Shown: positions 43,247-53,281 of the stretch, piece after piece
How the letters are laid out: each line of letters begins with the position of its first letter
Numbering within the stretch: the first letter of the stretch is position 1
From: Phallus indusiatus
Lineage: Eukaryota > Basidiomycota > Agaricomycetes > Phallales > Phallaceae
Direction: 5' to 3'
Length of the DNA: 64,000 bases
Assembly (NCBI GenBank): GCA_027605045.1
Contig: JAQFWX010000007.1
Span: forward strand, 1,922,001 to 1,986,000
The notes under the pieces: generated by a model
The model's database searches: none
What the model was told of the DNA's origin: nothing
Seen by the model: only the letters and a program-made list of their open reading frames with translations
Made by a program: the position numbers and the translations under genes

Positions 43247-44573
43247 TGTTCCTGGTGATGGGACATGTCATCGGAATAGATGAGGATGTCGTCTAAATAG
43301 ACTACGACGCATACATCGAGAAGATCGGAAAAGATGTCGTTCATAAAACGTTGAAAAGCAGATGGGGCGTTGGAAAGACCGAAGGGCATGACAAGCCATT
43401 CAAACGATCCATAACGAGTACGGAAGGCTGTCTTCCATTCGTCGCCTTCAGCGATACGGACGAGATGATAGGCGTGTTTGAGATCAATCTTGGAATAGAT
43501 CCGTGCCTTACGAGGAGCATCGAGAAGATCGGAGATAAGGGGTAATGGGTACTTGTCTTTCTTGGTAACGCGATTGAGACCACGAAAGTCAACACAAAGA
43601 CGAAGCGACCCATCCTTCTTACGTACGAAGAGTACGGGTGCTCCGAAAGGACTACGGGCAGGCCGGATGAATCCAGTACGGAGGTTCTCCTCCAAGAATT
43701 CACGGAGTGCCTGTAATTCTATGACGGATAAGGAATAGATTGGGCCTAGCGGGGGAAGGGCACCGTCCTCAAGGTTGATCCGAAGATCATAAGGTCGATG
43801 GGGAGCGAGGGTGTTGGCCTGAGCTTCACTGAACACATCAGCAAACTCATGATATTCTGCAGGGACGTTCTCCAAAGGCGAGAGTACGGAGTTAACCGTA
43901 GTAGTGGAAGCTCGAGCGCGTACTTCAGGGCTATCAAAGAAAACCCTAAAGGTTTCAGAACCAGAAAGTTTACACGCCCGGGAGAAGGCCCAGGCGTTGA
44001 CAAACGAAATTCGGGGAGCCTTTGGTGTCGGATGCGAAGCATCCCTAGGAGTAACGTCAAGAGGTACAGTAGCGGCAGAAGCAAGGACGGAAGGTGGTTC
44101 TGAGTACGGAGACGGGAGACCAGTACGAGAGATCGCGGGGTCCCGGAATGTGATACTGCGTTGTACCCAATCAACCAACGGGTTGTAGCGGGTTAGCCAG
44201 TTTAATCCGAGGACTACGTCCGAAGTACGGTCTAACGGAGTGACAAAAAAGGTTAGGTTTTGAACGGTGTTACAGGGAAAGACTACGGGAAGTTCTACAG
44301 ATTGAGTAATACATGAATTAGTACTACCATCAATGAGAGTTAGCGGAATTGGCGGAATTGTTTTTGTTTTTAGTTTATGTTGTTTTACGAAATCGGAACT
44401 AGCTAAACAATCAGACGAGCCACAATCGATAAGGGCTTTAAACGGAACAGAGACCATAGGAGAGGAAACATAAGAGAGAAAAGAAGAAGACGGAATGGCA
44501 CTATGACGGAAATGAATAGTACGACCGGAGTTAGCGCCGTCCCCGAGTCGTACTTGGTCCTCGGGGACGACAA
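43247..44573 (-). CDS. G3 pol, part 1: protease and RT
   Basis: Reached from gag by a -1 frameshift; the pol frame is open through [15 protein letters not shown] before the first Met. The protease has [18 protein letters not shown] (DCG) and [17 protein letters not shown]. The RT holds [78 protein letters not shown] and [10 protein letters not shown]. The frame enters the fold-back element after SHHQEH and ends inside it. Confidence 0.88.
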
Positions 44574-44890
44574 CTAATTTTTTGCCTCCGTACTCTCGAT
44601 CTTGGCCTCGGTCTTAACTTCGGCGTTGGGAGTACTGGAGTCAGTGGTATTGGCGCCCCGGGCGACCTTGGACTTAGCAGGTGGTTGGGCAGAGGAAGGG
44701 TTCGTACGGGCTTTCGGGCAAGTCGAGGCCATATGGCCTTTTTCAGCACAGATTAAACAGAGATTGTTGTCCAATCGGCGTTGACGTTCAACCGGAGTCA
44801 GCTTACCGTCTTTCCCGAGATGGGAAGGGTTAGCCTTGGATTGGTTGTTTGATCCGGACGACTTCTTGTTGTCGGATTTGTTGTTGCTGT

Positions 44891-44921
<31 letters not shown>

Positions 44922-46379
44922 AGAGGACTTGCCTTTGTTCGTATTCGTGTTAGACGATCCCGCGGGGGAGGTCTTCTTATGTTCCGAGACAATACGGTCA
45001 TGGAGACGCTTTTCGTCTTTCTTGCGATTGACACGTTCCCAATGTATAGCGTCGTACTTGAATACGAGGTCGCGTAGTTGACTGAGAGTAGCGGGGTCTT
45101 GTCCGGAATCGTCAATACGGTCCCGAATACGGTCGGGGAGATGACTTTGTGCCAAAGAAAATAAGGCGCGGTCATCCCAACTAACCTGTACAGCGTACTT
45201 GGCGAACTCAATAAAGTACGTCGACGCTTTACCATTATCTGGGAAACGGAGAGCGCGGAGTTTACGTTCGGCCTCTTCCTCAGGGCGATGAGACCCAAAA
45301 ATAGTGCTGAGGAAGCGCGTAAACGCATCCCAGTTGTCAAGCCAGTCGTAGTCTTGTCCGGCTTCGACGTACGGCGTAATCAGTTGGGTAGCGGCATCAG
45401 AGAGGTGGGTCATGGCAAAGATGACTTTTTGAGAATCGTTTCGGAATTGGTCGGGATTCGCACGGAAATTCAACAGACATTGAGTTTGAAAGATCCGTAG
45501 CTTTTCCGTGGACGATCCATCGAAGGAGTCGGGGGGTCGGACTTTGATCTTGGTGGGTTGTACTGCAGCGACGGGGGTTGCTCGGATTGCCTGACTGTTG
45601 ATGAGGGTTTGGTTGGCGACAACCTCCGTAAGTCGGGCAAGAGCCGCAGCAAGTTGATCACTCCCAGAGGGTTGACGCGGAGATGCAACTCCGGGAGTAC
45701 GAGAATGTGGTGTGTATCCCCCGTCGTCAGGAGGATCTGAGCCATCGTCGCCTCCTCCTCCTGGAGGTCCAGGCGGGCCCGGAGGCCCGGGTGGTCCGGG
45801 AGCGGCGGAGCGACTTGGGGCTTGGGAACGAGAACGATGAGATGGTGTATGGGATGGGGGTCCTCCGGATCCGTTATCGCCTGGCCCTGGATGAGGGTCT
45901 GGTGGTTGGCCCGAAGGCCCAACATGGGACTGTTCTGGCGCAGGCTCAGTTGGTACCTCGCCATCATTATGAGAATGAGGTTGAGAGCGAGGTACGAGTA
46001 CTTCGTCTACGTCAATACGGGATTGGTTAGAGGGTGGCAAAGGAATATCAGAAGCAGTAATTAAAGGTTCTTCAACAACCTCTTCAATGCGTGCGGGAGG
46101 AATGACAGGGTGAATACGAGGGAACTCCGGAAGGGTAGACTGAGAACTACTAGGAGTCGCCACTCGATCTGCACGTTGTTCCGCAGCATTACGAGGAGCT
46201 GGTTCTTCGGAAGGTGCTCGTACTGTGGAGGATTTAACGTTAGGATTGCGAGGAGTCGGAGTGATAGTCCGACTTCTAAGAACCCGTATTTCCTCAGGGG
46301 TCTTGGGAGAATTGGCCCCTTCACGAAGTCCGTGTGGTTGGCCAGTACGAGAGGGACGGGTAGTAGCTGTGCTAGACAT
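44574..46379 (-). CDS. G3 gag (601 aa)
   Basis: Structural protein. A Pro/Ser-rich N-terminus is followed by a capsid region ([57 protein letters not shown]), an Asn/Ser-rich linker, and the zinc knuckle [14 protein letters not shown]. It ends KIESTEAKN with TAG directly after a slippery heptamer. The Asn/Ser linker gives a spurious poly-Leu ORF on the other strand (44836-45081). Confidence 0.9.
44577..44583 (-). promoter_or_regulatory. Putative -1 ribosomal frameshift heptamer
   Basis: Minus strand reads GCA AAA AAT TAG in gag frame: A AAA AAT is an X XXY YYZ slippery site, one codon before the gag stop. Slipping back one base puts ribosomes exactly in the open pol frame (TTA GTT GTC). No downstream structure was assessed. 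Confidence 0.65.
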
Positions 46380-46420
46380 GATACTAGAAGAGCTTTAGCA
46401 GACTGGCGAAGCTGGTGAGC

Positions 46421-46436
46421 GAGTCAGTCTGAATAT
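46421..46436 (-). other. G3 self-priming site
   Basis: Two bases after the 5' LTR (minus strand) lies ATATTCAGACTGACTC, the exact complement of a 16-mer inside the LTR (46773-46788 for this LTR) that lies about 30 bases after a TATA-like TATTTAAAT. This is the layout of Tf1/sushi-type self-primed elements. Confidence 0.65.
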
Positions 46437-46438
46437 AC

Positions 46439-47069
46439 TGTCAAGATCGGTGTTCCGGACAAATCCCGGATATTTCCGGACTACTACGAAACACGTAACT
46501 AGAATACGGAGGAGTACGGAGAGAGGGACTTGGCTTCAGCTTATATGCTGCGCCCACTCGCCCAGCTTACGATATCCCTCAATTTCAGAGAACGAGGAAG
46601 TACGTAGCTAGTACGTATGAGTACGACGTCAAGAACGTAACGTCGAACTCTGAGTCTACACCGTCAGACGACGGCTCGAACTCTGAGTACGAGATAGTAC
46701 GCAACGAGTACGCACTGGAGCTCGCGAGTACGGAGTAAGAACTGAGGCGGAACTAGAGACGGAAAGTAACTAATATTCAGACTGACTCTCCTAGCTGAAA
46801 AGCTAGGATTTAAATACAAGATAGTACGGACTAAATAGGAATAGTGCCCAATACGGAACAATGGGAAATTAACATGAAAGAAGCGAGCGGGGATGTGAAT
46901 CAAACAGATGGGACTTCTCGTCCCTTGTGGTACATTACTAAAAGGGTTTCCTTCTACGAGATGGAGTACGGCGCTGAGTACGGAAATCGGACTTGTTAAA
47001 ATGATTGTCCCGAATTCGGAACTGTATCGGAACCCCGGGTTTGGATTCCGGGTTACGCGGAGCGTGACA
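46439..47069 (-). repeat. G3 5' LTR
   Basis: 631 bp, apparently identical to 38377-39007. The embedded spurious ORF has the same translation in both copies. Confidence 0.92.
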
Positions 47070-47074
47070 GCGAC

Positions 47075-47175
47075 TATATACATGAAAAATGATAGTGTGG
47101 CGTGCGGCCCTGGCACAGCTAAGTGCCAGACGCCCGAACCGAACATAAGCGACGTGATGCCATAGGCGTCACGCT
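47075..47175 (-). repeat. 5' LTR of the damaged G2-family element, second part
   Basis: Continues the G2-type LTR after the G3 insertion (tatatacatg, cacagctaagtgccag, aagcgacgtgatg) and stops where a different sequence beginning TGTAACGATCC starts. Confidence 0.7.
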
Positions 47176-47710
47176 GTAACGATCCGATGAATATAGCTTA
47201 GTGTATGCCGGCTATAAGTGATCGGAATAACTACGAAGATATTTGTTTATAGAGGTTGTTAGTCTTCCATGGAGCGGGTCCTGGTGCTGATTTCGGGTAA
47301 TGAGAGAATGGGTAAATGGGAATGGGGATGTGGGGATGTATGCGCTGATATTGAAACCAACACACACAAACTCAAACACTAACTGCAACGACTAGATGTG
47401 ATCGTAAGCAAAGTGCAAGGGATTGAATGAACAAAGAGTCGGCAAGTGAACTTGGATTGCGACTAGGACGGAGGATCTACAATCAATGATGACAGTTATC
47501 CTTCTGCGAGTTAGTGAAGCGACAATAGAATTGAAATGAAAATCGCTAGTTTATACTCCGAGACCTCACTCAGAGTTAATCCAAAGATAAAGATGTGAGC
47601 GTAGAATTTAGACTAGAGACGAAACTTGACTTGAACTTGAACTGAGCTTGACTTAAACTGAACTAGACTTAAACTGTGAGACAACCCGTATCGGTAGATT
47701 GCTGCTGTTA
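47176..47710. repeat. Possible LTR of another family (TG..CA)
   Basis: Starts TGTAACGATCC and a candidate end GCTGTTACA lies at 47710. No second copy in the window and no flanking duplication, so this rests only on the end motifs and on the abrupt end of the neighbouring LTR. Confidence 0.25.
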
Positions 47711-48226
47711 CAAGTATTTACATGCAGTATTTATACCTTTCAAGAAACGTAGCATTGGTAAGACGATTATTCATCGTTCACCAAGATGACAAATAGAAAG
47801 AAACAAAAAGAACAAAAGGGAACAAAAAGAAATATGGAATAGGGGGGGTGCGAGAGAGGAATGAGTAATACAAGTACAACAAAAGAATGATATCACAAAT
47901 CAATAGGAGAAATGATGAAACCCAAACAAAAGAACAAAAGAAAAACCAACAAAGGAACAAAACCGGCCTAAGACACAGCCTTTGTCAGAACTGGCACCTG
48001 ACTCTTCTCACGCTGCCTCTTTATCCTGAATCGCATCGTTACCATCCTAATCTTCTTACTGATCAGTCATCCATAGATAGGATCGTCTTCGTCATGAATA
48101 TGATACATTCATGAATCCTAAGGCTATGCTTAGTATCCTCGGATCGCGCACCAGATCAGCATGGAGCTCAGCATAGGCCAAGGGAGAGATCTTAGTTATA
48201 TCATATGGTGTTTTGATCGATAGATA
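47711..48226. other. Unassigned stretch
   Basis: AT-rich, with an A-rich purine block (47790-47970). No gene or repeat match within the window. Confidence 0.35.
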
Positions 48227-48832
48227 CTATTCTAATCTTCTTCGTTGACTAGGTCTTGGTATAATTTGCATAGGTCCCATGCGATTTCGATTAGTACATA
48301 GTCGAGGGGCATCGGGGACAGGTTCTTCAGGTTCTTCATATTCTGGCAATGGAGTTGTATGCTGGTGGGGAGGGGGTTCTACAAAAACATCCCAGGGAGC
48401 GTCTAGAAAGAGAACATAATTGTGGAATAAGGCAGGTCGATAGAAAATAAGACGCCAAATGAGAATCCCAGGGCGATGTGATACGAGGGCCCCAATCAGA
48501 GTATACGATGCTTGCATAATTGGTATATGAATGTTTTCGTCTACTTTGACTTCATCAGGTAATTGTAGATCGTCGTAAAAATACCGAAACTCGAGTGCTG
48601 GATTGGCGTATCGTGGCCAGGGATTATCTTCTTCCACTTCTACTTCGTCGCTCTCCAATTGGTATTCACGAACCATAGTCTGAAAGTTATCATGCCGTCT
48701 ATATGGAGGTGGAGAATTAAACTCAGGATAAAAGGGAAATGGAATGATGGAAAGTGTGTGATAGCCAATAGGTTGGATAGACATAATGGTGAAAAAAAGA
48801 CAAAGTTGAAAAGAATTTAAGCTCCGAAACAA
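48227..48832 (-). CDS. Hypothetical protein (about 185-201 aa)
   Basis: Likely starts at MSIQPIGYHTLSIIPF (near 48784). Pro- and acidic-rich segments (LESDEVEVEEDNPWPRYANP) surround an aromatic-rich core (FRYFYDDLQLPDEVKVDE, GILIWRLIFYRPALFHNYVL), then a Pro-rich tail ending RRRLE. Not recognised. Flanked by transposon remains, so it may be a captured or transposon-borne gene. Confidence 0.45.
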   Translation of the reverse strand: MFRSLNSFQLCLFFTIMSIQPIGYHTLSIIPFPFYPEFNSPPPYRRHDNFQTMVREYQLESDEVEVEEDNPWPRYANPALEFRYFYDDLQLPDEVKVDENIHIPIMQASYTLIGALVSHRPGILIWRLIFYRPALFHNYVLFLDAPWDVFVEPPPHQHTTPLPEYEEPEEPVPDAPRLCTNRNRMGPMQIIPRPSQRRRLE

Positions 48833-49123
48833 GAAGGATGGTTTTTAGATGAGTGGATAGGTGCGAAACTTCTCTTGTATTATCCCTTTTATTCTCTATT
48901 GTTCTCCTGATTCTGATCGGGTTCGTTCCAGGAGGCCAGAACAGACACGTCGAAGTGTGCGAAGGGTTTGCTGATATCGGGGAGGTCATATGGTCATTTC
49001 GGAGGAAGTAGGGGATTGAGGGGGTGAAGGATCATGAAATAGAGGGTTTAGAGGTTCTTTAGGAATGGGATTGGGTGATCGATAAAATCCTAAGGCAGGT
49101 TGATGATTACATGCTATTAGGAT
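48833..49123. other. Spacer between two unrecognised ORFs
   Basis: Short, no recognisable content. Confidence 0.3.
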
Positions 49124-49612
49124 TCATCGGCTGGGAACATCCAGGACCATAATCATGTAATCCAATCCAACTTGTGCTGTTAGCCAAACACAATATGAAT
49201 CTTGTAGAGCTGATTCTGGAGTTGAATAAACATGAGTGACTGTGAACCATCTTAATTCTTTCTCGATGTAAACTTCCTTTCCAAAAGCCAAAAAGGGGTG
49301 TATGATATCTGAACTTCTACACTTAGCGATAGTTCGAGGAACCTTGTGTGAGTAGACTGGGAGTAATGTCTTTGGGTCGATCTCGAGAATAGGAGTGGGT
49401 GAATAATATGTGAATAAAGTCGTCTCGATATCCAGATCGTGAGTGCGAGGACTATCGTGAGAATAACGAAAGATTGGGGGTGAAACATCTTCTTCTGGGG
49501 AAGGTTCTTGAAAAATAGGAGTAGGAGAAGGGTGTTTGAAAGAAATGGAGGAAGAGAGTCGAAGATTGAACATTTTATTGTTTTGTTGATTTGGGTAAAC
49601 TGGGGGTGTCAA
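49124..49612 (-). CDS. Hypothetical protein (149-162 aa)
   Basis: Starts MTPPVYPNQQN or more probably at MFNLRLSSSISF (49573). Pro/Ser-rich N-terminus, then FTYYSPTPILEIDPKTLLPV, FGKEVYIEKELRWFTVTHVY and a C-terminus VGLDYMIMVLDVPSR. Similar in size and style to the ORF at 48227, though I cannot show homology by eye. Not recognised. Confidence 0.45.
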   Translation of the reverse strand: MTPPVYPNQQNNKMFNLRLSSSISFKHPSPTPIFQEPSPEEDVSPPIFRYSHDSPRTHDLDIETTLFTYYSPTPILEIDPKTLLPVYSHKVPRTIAKCRSSDIIHPFLAFGKEVYIEKELRWFTVTHVYSTPESALQDSYCVWLTAQVGLDYMIMVLDVPSR

Positions 49613-49714
49613 ATGAGCTGGAAGTGAGTAGTTCAGGAAGAGTAGATTTAGAAGTCCGCTTTAGGAAGAACCATCCCTATTACCAAATAAGGAAGATTTT
49701 GGTGCGCGACAACA

Positions 49715-49841
49715 CGCAACTTGTTTTACTCCACAAAAAAAAAATACAGCACCTTGATCTGTTACTTGTGGCGTGAAACTACAGCGTGATATAAACTGTG
49801 TACCGCAAGCAGTACACTATAAAAAGTAACGAAACGTTACA
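49715..49841 (+). repeat. G1-family LTR fragment
   Basis: Inverted relative to 22697: from cgcaacttgttttactcc to AACGTTACA. The remaining two thirds of the LTR are missing. Several substitutions mark it as older than the G1 LTRs. Confidence 0.85.
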
Positions 49842-50253
49842 AATACATGGATTTCTGGAAAATCTTGAGAAAACTCTAATGTCACATATTGTGACCTCAA
49901 GTTTTAATTACACAGAAAGTCAATATTTCCCACTCCTTCAAAATTATGATAAGAAATTGTATTGATAAGTAATTATATTAACTTCATTATGTAATTTTCA
50001 GCTATGGTTAATGATAATATATGTTTTATTTTATATACTGTTTGATTGAATAGAAAAAGTTATTGATAGTGTTATATAAGTCAAAATTCTTACATAATTT
50101 AACTAAGATAAAAATAGTAACATACTGATAATTTTTCAAGTCAGAATCCCTTGATCTGAGTATTAGTTATAATATTATATTACAACTTAGTGAATTGTCA
50201 TATGCCTATGCCTCGAACCATAATTTTCTTAAGATCCTTTTTTTGGCTAAACC
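49842..50253. other. AT-rich spacer
   Basis: Strongly AT-rich (poly-T/A runs). No ORF or repeat match recognised. Confidence 0.4.
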
Positions 50254-50481
50254 CTACAATGTCTCCAGTGAGGCGCCCAAGCCGAACCTAAGCGATGTGA
50301 TGTCACGGGCATCACGCCGGGTACGAGTGCGCGACGCGCGCGAGTAGAGAAAGTGAAATAGAGACAGAACAAGGAAACGGAGAGTGAAAGTAAAATATGG
50401 AAATGATAAATAAAATAGAAACGGAATGATGCCGATGATAATAAATAAGAAATTGAGAGACGGCGGTAGCATACCCTGACA
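50254..50481 (+). repeat. G2-family LTR fragment
   Basis: Matches the G2 LTR from ggcgcccaagccg to the end ACCCTGACA; closer to the variant at 60473-60806 than to the G2 LTRs. The other half is missing. Confidence 0.75.
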
Positions 50482-50667
50482 ATTATGTACTTATCCGAAT
50501 TAGTACTTTCTTTGTACTTGACCCTGCATTACTTTGTAGTATTTAAACTCGCTGTAAATACCATACAAAGTCGTCTTGAAATCGAACTTTGATTCGATTC
50601 ATTTGTATTCAAACCTCCTTCAATTACAACTCGTCTCTTTATCTCGAAACCTCGTTTTCTCGATCCC
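50482..50667 (+). repeat. Repeat C fragment
   Basis: About 185 bases nearly identical to 37243-37440 (tacttatccgaattagtac through ctcgaaacctcg). It lies directly against the G2 3' LTR. Confidence 0.7.
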
Positions 50668-51064
50668 TGTTAGGGCTACTCAGCTCAGACTAGAGGGAGG
50701 GGATCCTAAGTAATATATTGGAAGATAACTATACTACTCACCTAGAGGGAGGGGATCCTAAGAGAACAAGCTTAGGGACCCTCACTCTAGGTACAGCTAC
50801 TATATACATAAAACGACGACACGGTGTGCGGCCCTGACACAGCTAAGTGCCAGGCGCCCAAGCCGAGCCTAAGCGACGTGATGTCACGGGCATCACGCCG
50901 TGTACGAGCGCACAACGCGCGCGAGTAGAGAAGGTGAAATATGGACGGAGAGAATAAACGGATGGTAGAGGTAATGCACGGGAAATATAAATAAGATAGA
51001 AACAGATATATACCGATGATAATAAATAAGGAAAAATGAGGGGACGCGGTAGCGTACCCTGACA
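50668..51064 (-). repeat. G2 3' LTR
   Basis: 397 bp, TGTTAGGG..CCCTGACA. Contains a direct duplication of agagggaggggatcctaag (near 50691 and 50745). A polypurine tract (minus-strand GGGGGGGTGGTG, 51065-51076) abuts it. Confidence 0.9.
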
Positions 51065-51075
51065 CCACCCCCCCT

Positions 51076-51727
51076 TCAACGAGGCGGCGTCCCGACGCCT
51101 GTAGCTTCGACTAATGATGCTTGCAACTTGGAGAAATCGAACCGAGGGCGACGATGGAAAAGGAGACCATTTATCGAGCGCGGCGCACTCGGGTGCTCAC
51201 GGTGGAACTGCCTAATGAGATCTGGGGCTGCAATATTCGACTCGGGTTCCCATTGATCATGCTCGGGACCATAGCCTTCCCAACACACCTTATATTCGAG
51301 TCGTCTCCGGAATACACGACTGTCCAAAATCCATTCCACGACGTAGTGCTCACCGTCATCTCTGATCTCTGGAGGTGGGGGAGCCTTGACGTGACGACCC
51401 GGGATTGTATCTTCAACCTTTGGACGCAACTTCCCGACGTGGAATACTGGATGAAGCCTTGACATCAACAGTGGTAAACGCAGCTTATATGCGTGCGACC
51501 CGACCTTGCTGACTATCGGAAAAGGCCCTAAGTACCGATGCGATAACTTGGCAGAGGGCCTGGTGGTATGAATGTCGCTCGAATCGAGGTATACCTTGTC
51601 ACCAACCTTGTATTCAGGTGCCGGGATGTGTTTCCGATTGTAGTACTTGGCCATCTCGTCCTTCGACTTGGCTATGGCGGCCTTGGCTTCCTCTATCGTC
51701 GACTCCATGCGCGTCTTGAACTCGTGG
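51076..51727 (-). CDS. G2 integrase C-terminus and chromodomain
   Basis: Reads STIEEAKAAIAKSKDEMAKY, DKVYLDSSDIHTTRPSAKLS, MSRLHPVFHVGKLRPK, then the chromodomain YVVEWILDSRVFRRRLEYKV with CWEGYGPEHDQWEPESN. Separated from the integrase core by the solo LTR at 51728. The stop is at 51076, next to the polypurine tract. Confidence 0.85.
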
Positions 51728-52086
51728 TGTCACGGTACGCTAGCGCCTCTTCCGCCTCTTCCGATTATTCGATTTCTTCAATTTCTTTCGGTTTCATTTC
51801 GTGTTACGATTTCCTTCATTTCCCATACTTTGCCGTTTCCATTAGTTCCATTATTTTCTCAATTTCTCGATTTCTTCGATTTCCTTCGATTTCTGTTTGT
51901 ATCTCCTCGGATCCCATGGAGATCAGTTGGGCGCTTCGTATCCTGTACTTATATGCGTTTTCCCTAGAGGGGGATACCTAAGCTTGTTCTCTTAGGTTTT
52001 CCCTCCTCTAGGTGAGTAGTTAGTCGCTGCCCCTCAATAGATCTTAGGTTTTCCCTCCTCTAGGTGTGCCCTGAGTCGCCCTAACA
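51728..52086. repeat. Solo G2-related LTR inside G2 integrase
   Basis: 359 bp, TGTCACGGTACGC..GCCCTAACA, a diverged relative of the G2 LTR. Flanks gtggtg / gttgac suggest an imperfect duplication (one mismatch). Removing it joins DSKIKSVN to EFKTRMEST. Confidence 0.75.
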
Positions 52087-53273
52087 GTTGACAGATTTGA
52101 TCTTTGAGTCGGCAACCAGCGGTTCGAATCCCATACGAGGATGTCATCCAGTGTCGAGCTCAAACGGTGTCACGCGCGTTGCTGAGTGTACGTGGTTGTT
52201 ATATGCGAACTCAGCCAAGGGCAGTATCTGGTCCCAGTCGTCCTGTCGCTCAGAGGTGAAAAGTCGAAGGTATTGTTCGACTTCTGTGTTGACACGTTCT
52301 GTCTGACCATCGGTTTGAGGATGATATGCCGTAGAGGGTGCAAGCCGTATGCCAAGGAGCCTAGAAAGCTCCTGTGTGAAGCGGGACGCGAACTGGGGGC
52401 CCCTGTCAGAGATCACCTTCATGGGGAGACCATGGAGCTTCCAGACATGTTGAAGGTACAGACGGGCTAGACCTGTCGCGTCAAGTGTCGTAAATGTCGG
52501 CACGAAATGAACCCGTTTGGTGAGAGAGTCGACGACAGAGAGGATCACGTCGAAACCGTTGGATTCTGGTAGCTCCACGATGAAGTCGACTGAGATGTGT
52601 TCCCAAGGTCGACTTGGCACTTCTGTGGGTCGGAGAAGGCCATAGGGAGCATGACGAGACGGTTTCGTACGTAGACACATGTCGCAGGCCTCGACATAGC
52701 GTTGTACATACCTAGAGACACCTGGCCACCAGAAGGTGCGCGAAACGAGCTCGAGAGTCTTGAAACGACCCGGGTGACCACCGAGTTTGGTGTCGTGGTG
52801 TCTGGAAAGGATTTTCCAATGCAGCTCGTCGACGTTTGGCACGTAAACCTTGCCACGATAATAGAGGAGGTCCTGGTCTTCAAACCATTCCGACGAGTGA
52901 GCTGAACGACCACCCAGTGCACGAAGTGTTGCAACGGCTTTGGAAACACTATCTTCGACCTTGCCTTCCCGATTGGCCTTGCGAATCTGGCGTAAAAGGT
53001 CCTCCTCCTCCCCTTTAAGGCGGAATGTTTGCAGAGCATTGATTGCAAACATTTCGGGTCGGATTAGGGTGACGCCACGATTGTCGTCCTTTCCCAAGCC
53101 ATGATCTGGGCGACGGGATAGGCCATCAGGTTTACCCATCGACTTACCCGGTATATGCTGTAGGGTGAAGTCGAATCGCGAGAGATATACTGACCATCTA
53201 GCTTGACGACGATTGAGGTTACGCGTGGACATGAAATACTCGAGATTCTTGTGATCAGTCCGTATGTCGATAG
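52087..53273 (-). pseudogene. G2 RNase H end and integrase
   Basis: Reads MSTRNLNRRQARWSVYLSRF, integrase zinc finger (HHDTKLGGHPGRFKTLEL, CDMCLRT), DDE core (VDFIVELPESNGF, VISDRGPQFASRF, DGQTERVNTEVEQY) and EFAYNNHVHSATRVTPFEL. A TGA at 52144-52146 stands where Trp is expected before HPRMGFEP. The hAT transposon interrupts the N-terminal side at 53282. Confidence 0.8.
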
Positions 53274-53281
53274 GGTGAGAT

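Larger units (their letters stand above)
38377..47069 (-). mobile_element. Ty3/Gypsy LTR retrotransposon G3 with antisense gene
   Basis: LTRs 38377-39007 and 46439-47069, both 631 bp and with no difference noticed, flanked by the exact 5-bp duplication GCGAC (38372-38376 and 47070-47074). On the minus strand: gag (44574-46379), pol by -1 frameshift, then a spliced gene on the opposite strand between pol and the 3' LTR. A 587-bp fold-back element splits pol inside the RT. It inserted into a G2-type LTR. The matching LTRs indicate recent insertion. Confidence 0.92.

Noticed and set aside
44836..45081. Leucine-run membrane-like ORF on the plus strand
   Set aside because: It is the complement of the Asn/Ser-rich linker of G3 gag.
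52111..52141. tRNA 3'-end-like sequence (ggttcgaatccc)
   Set aside because: On the minus strand it codes for RMGFEPL in the integrase, and the T stem does not pair; not a tRNA gene.
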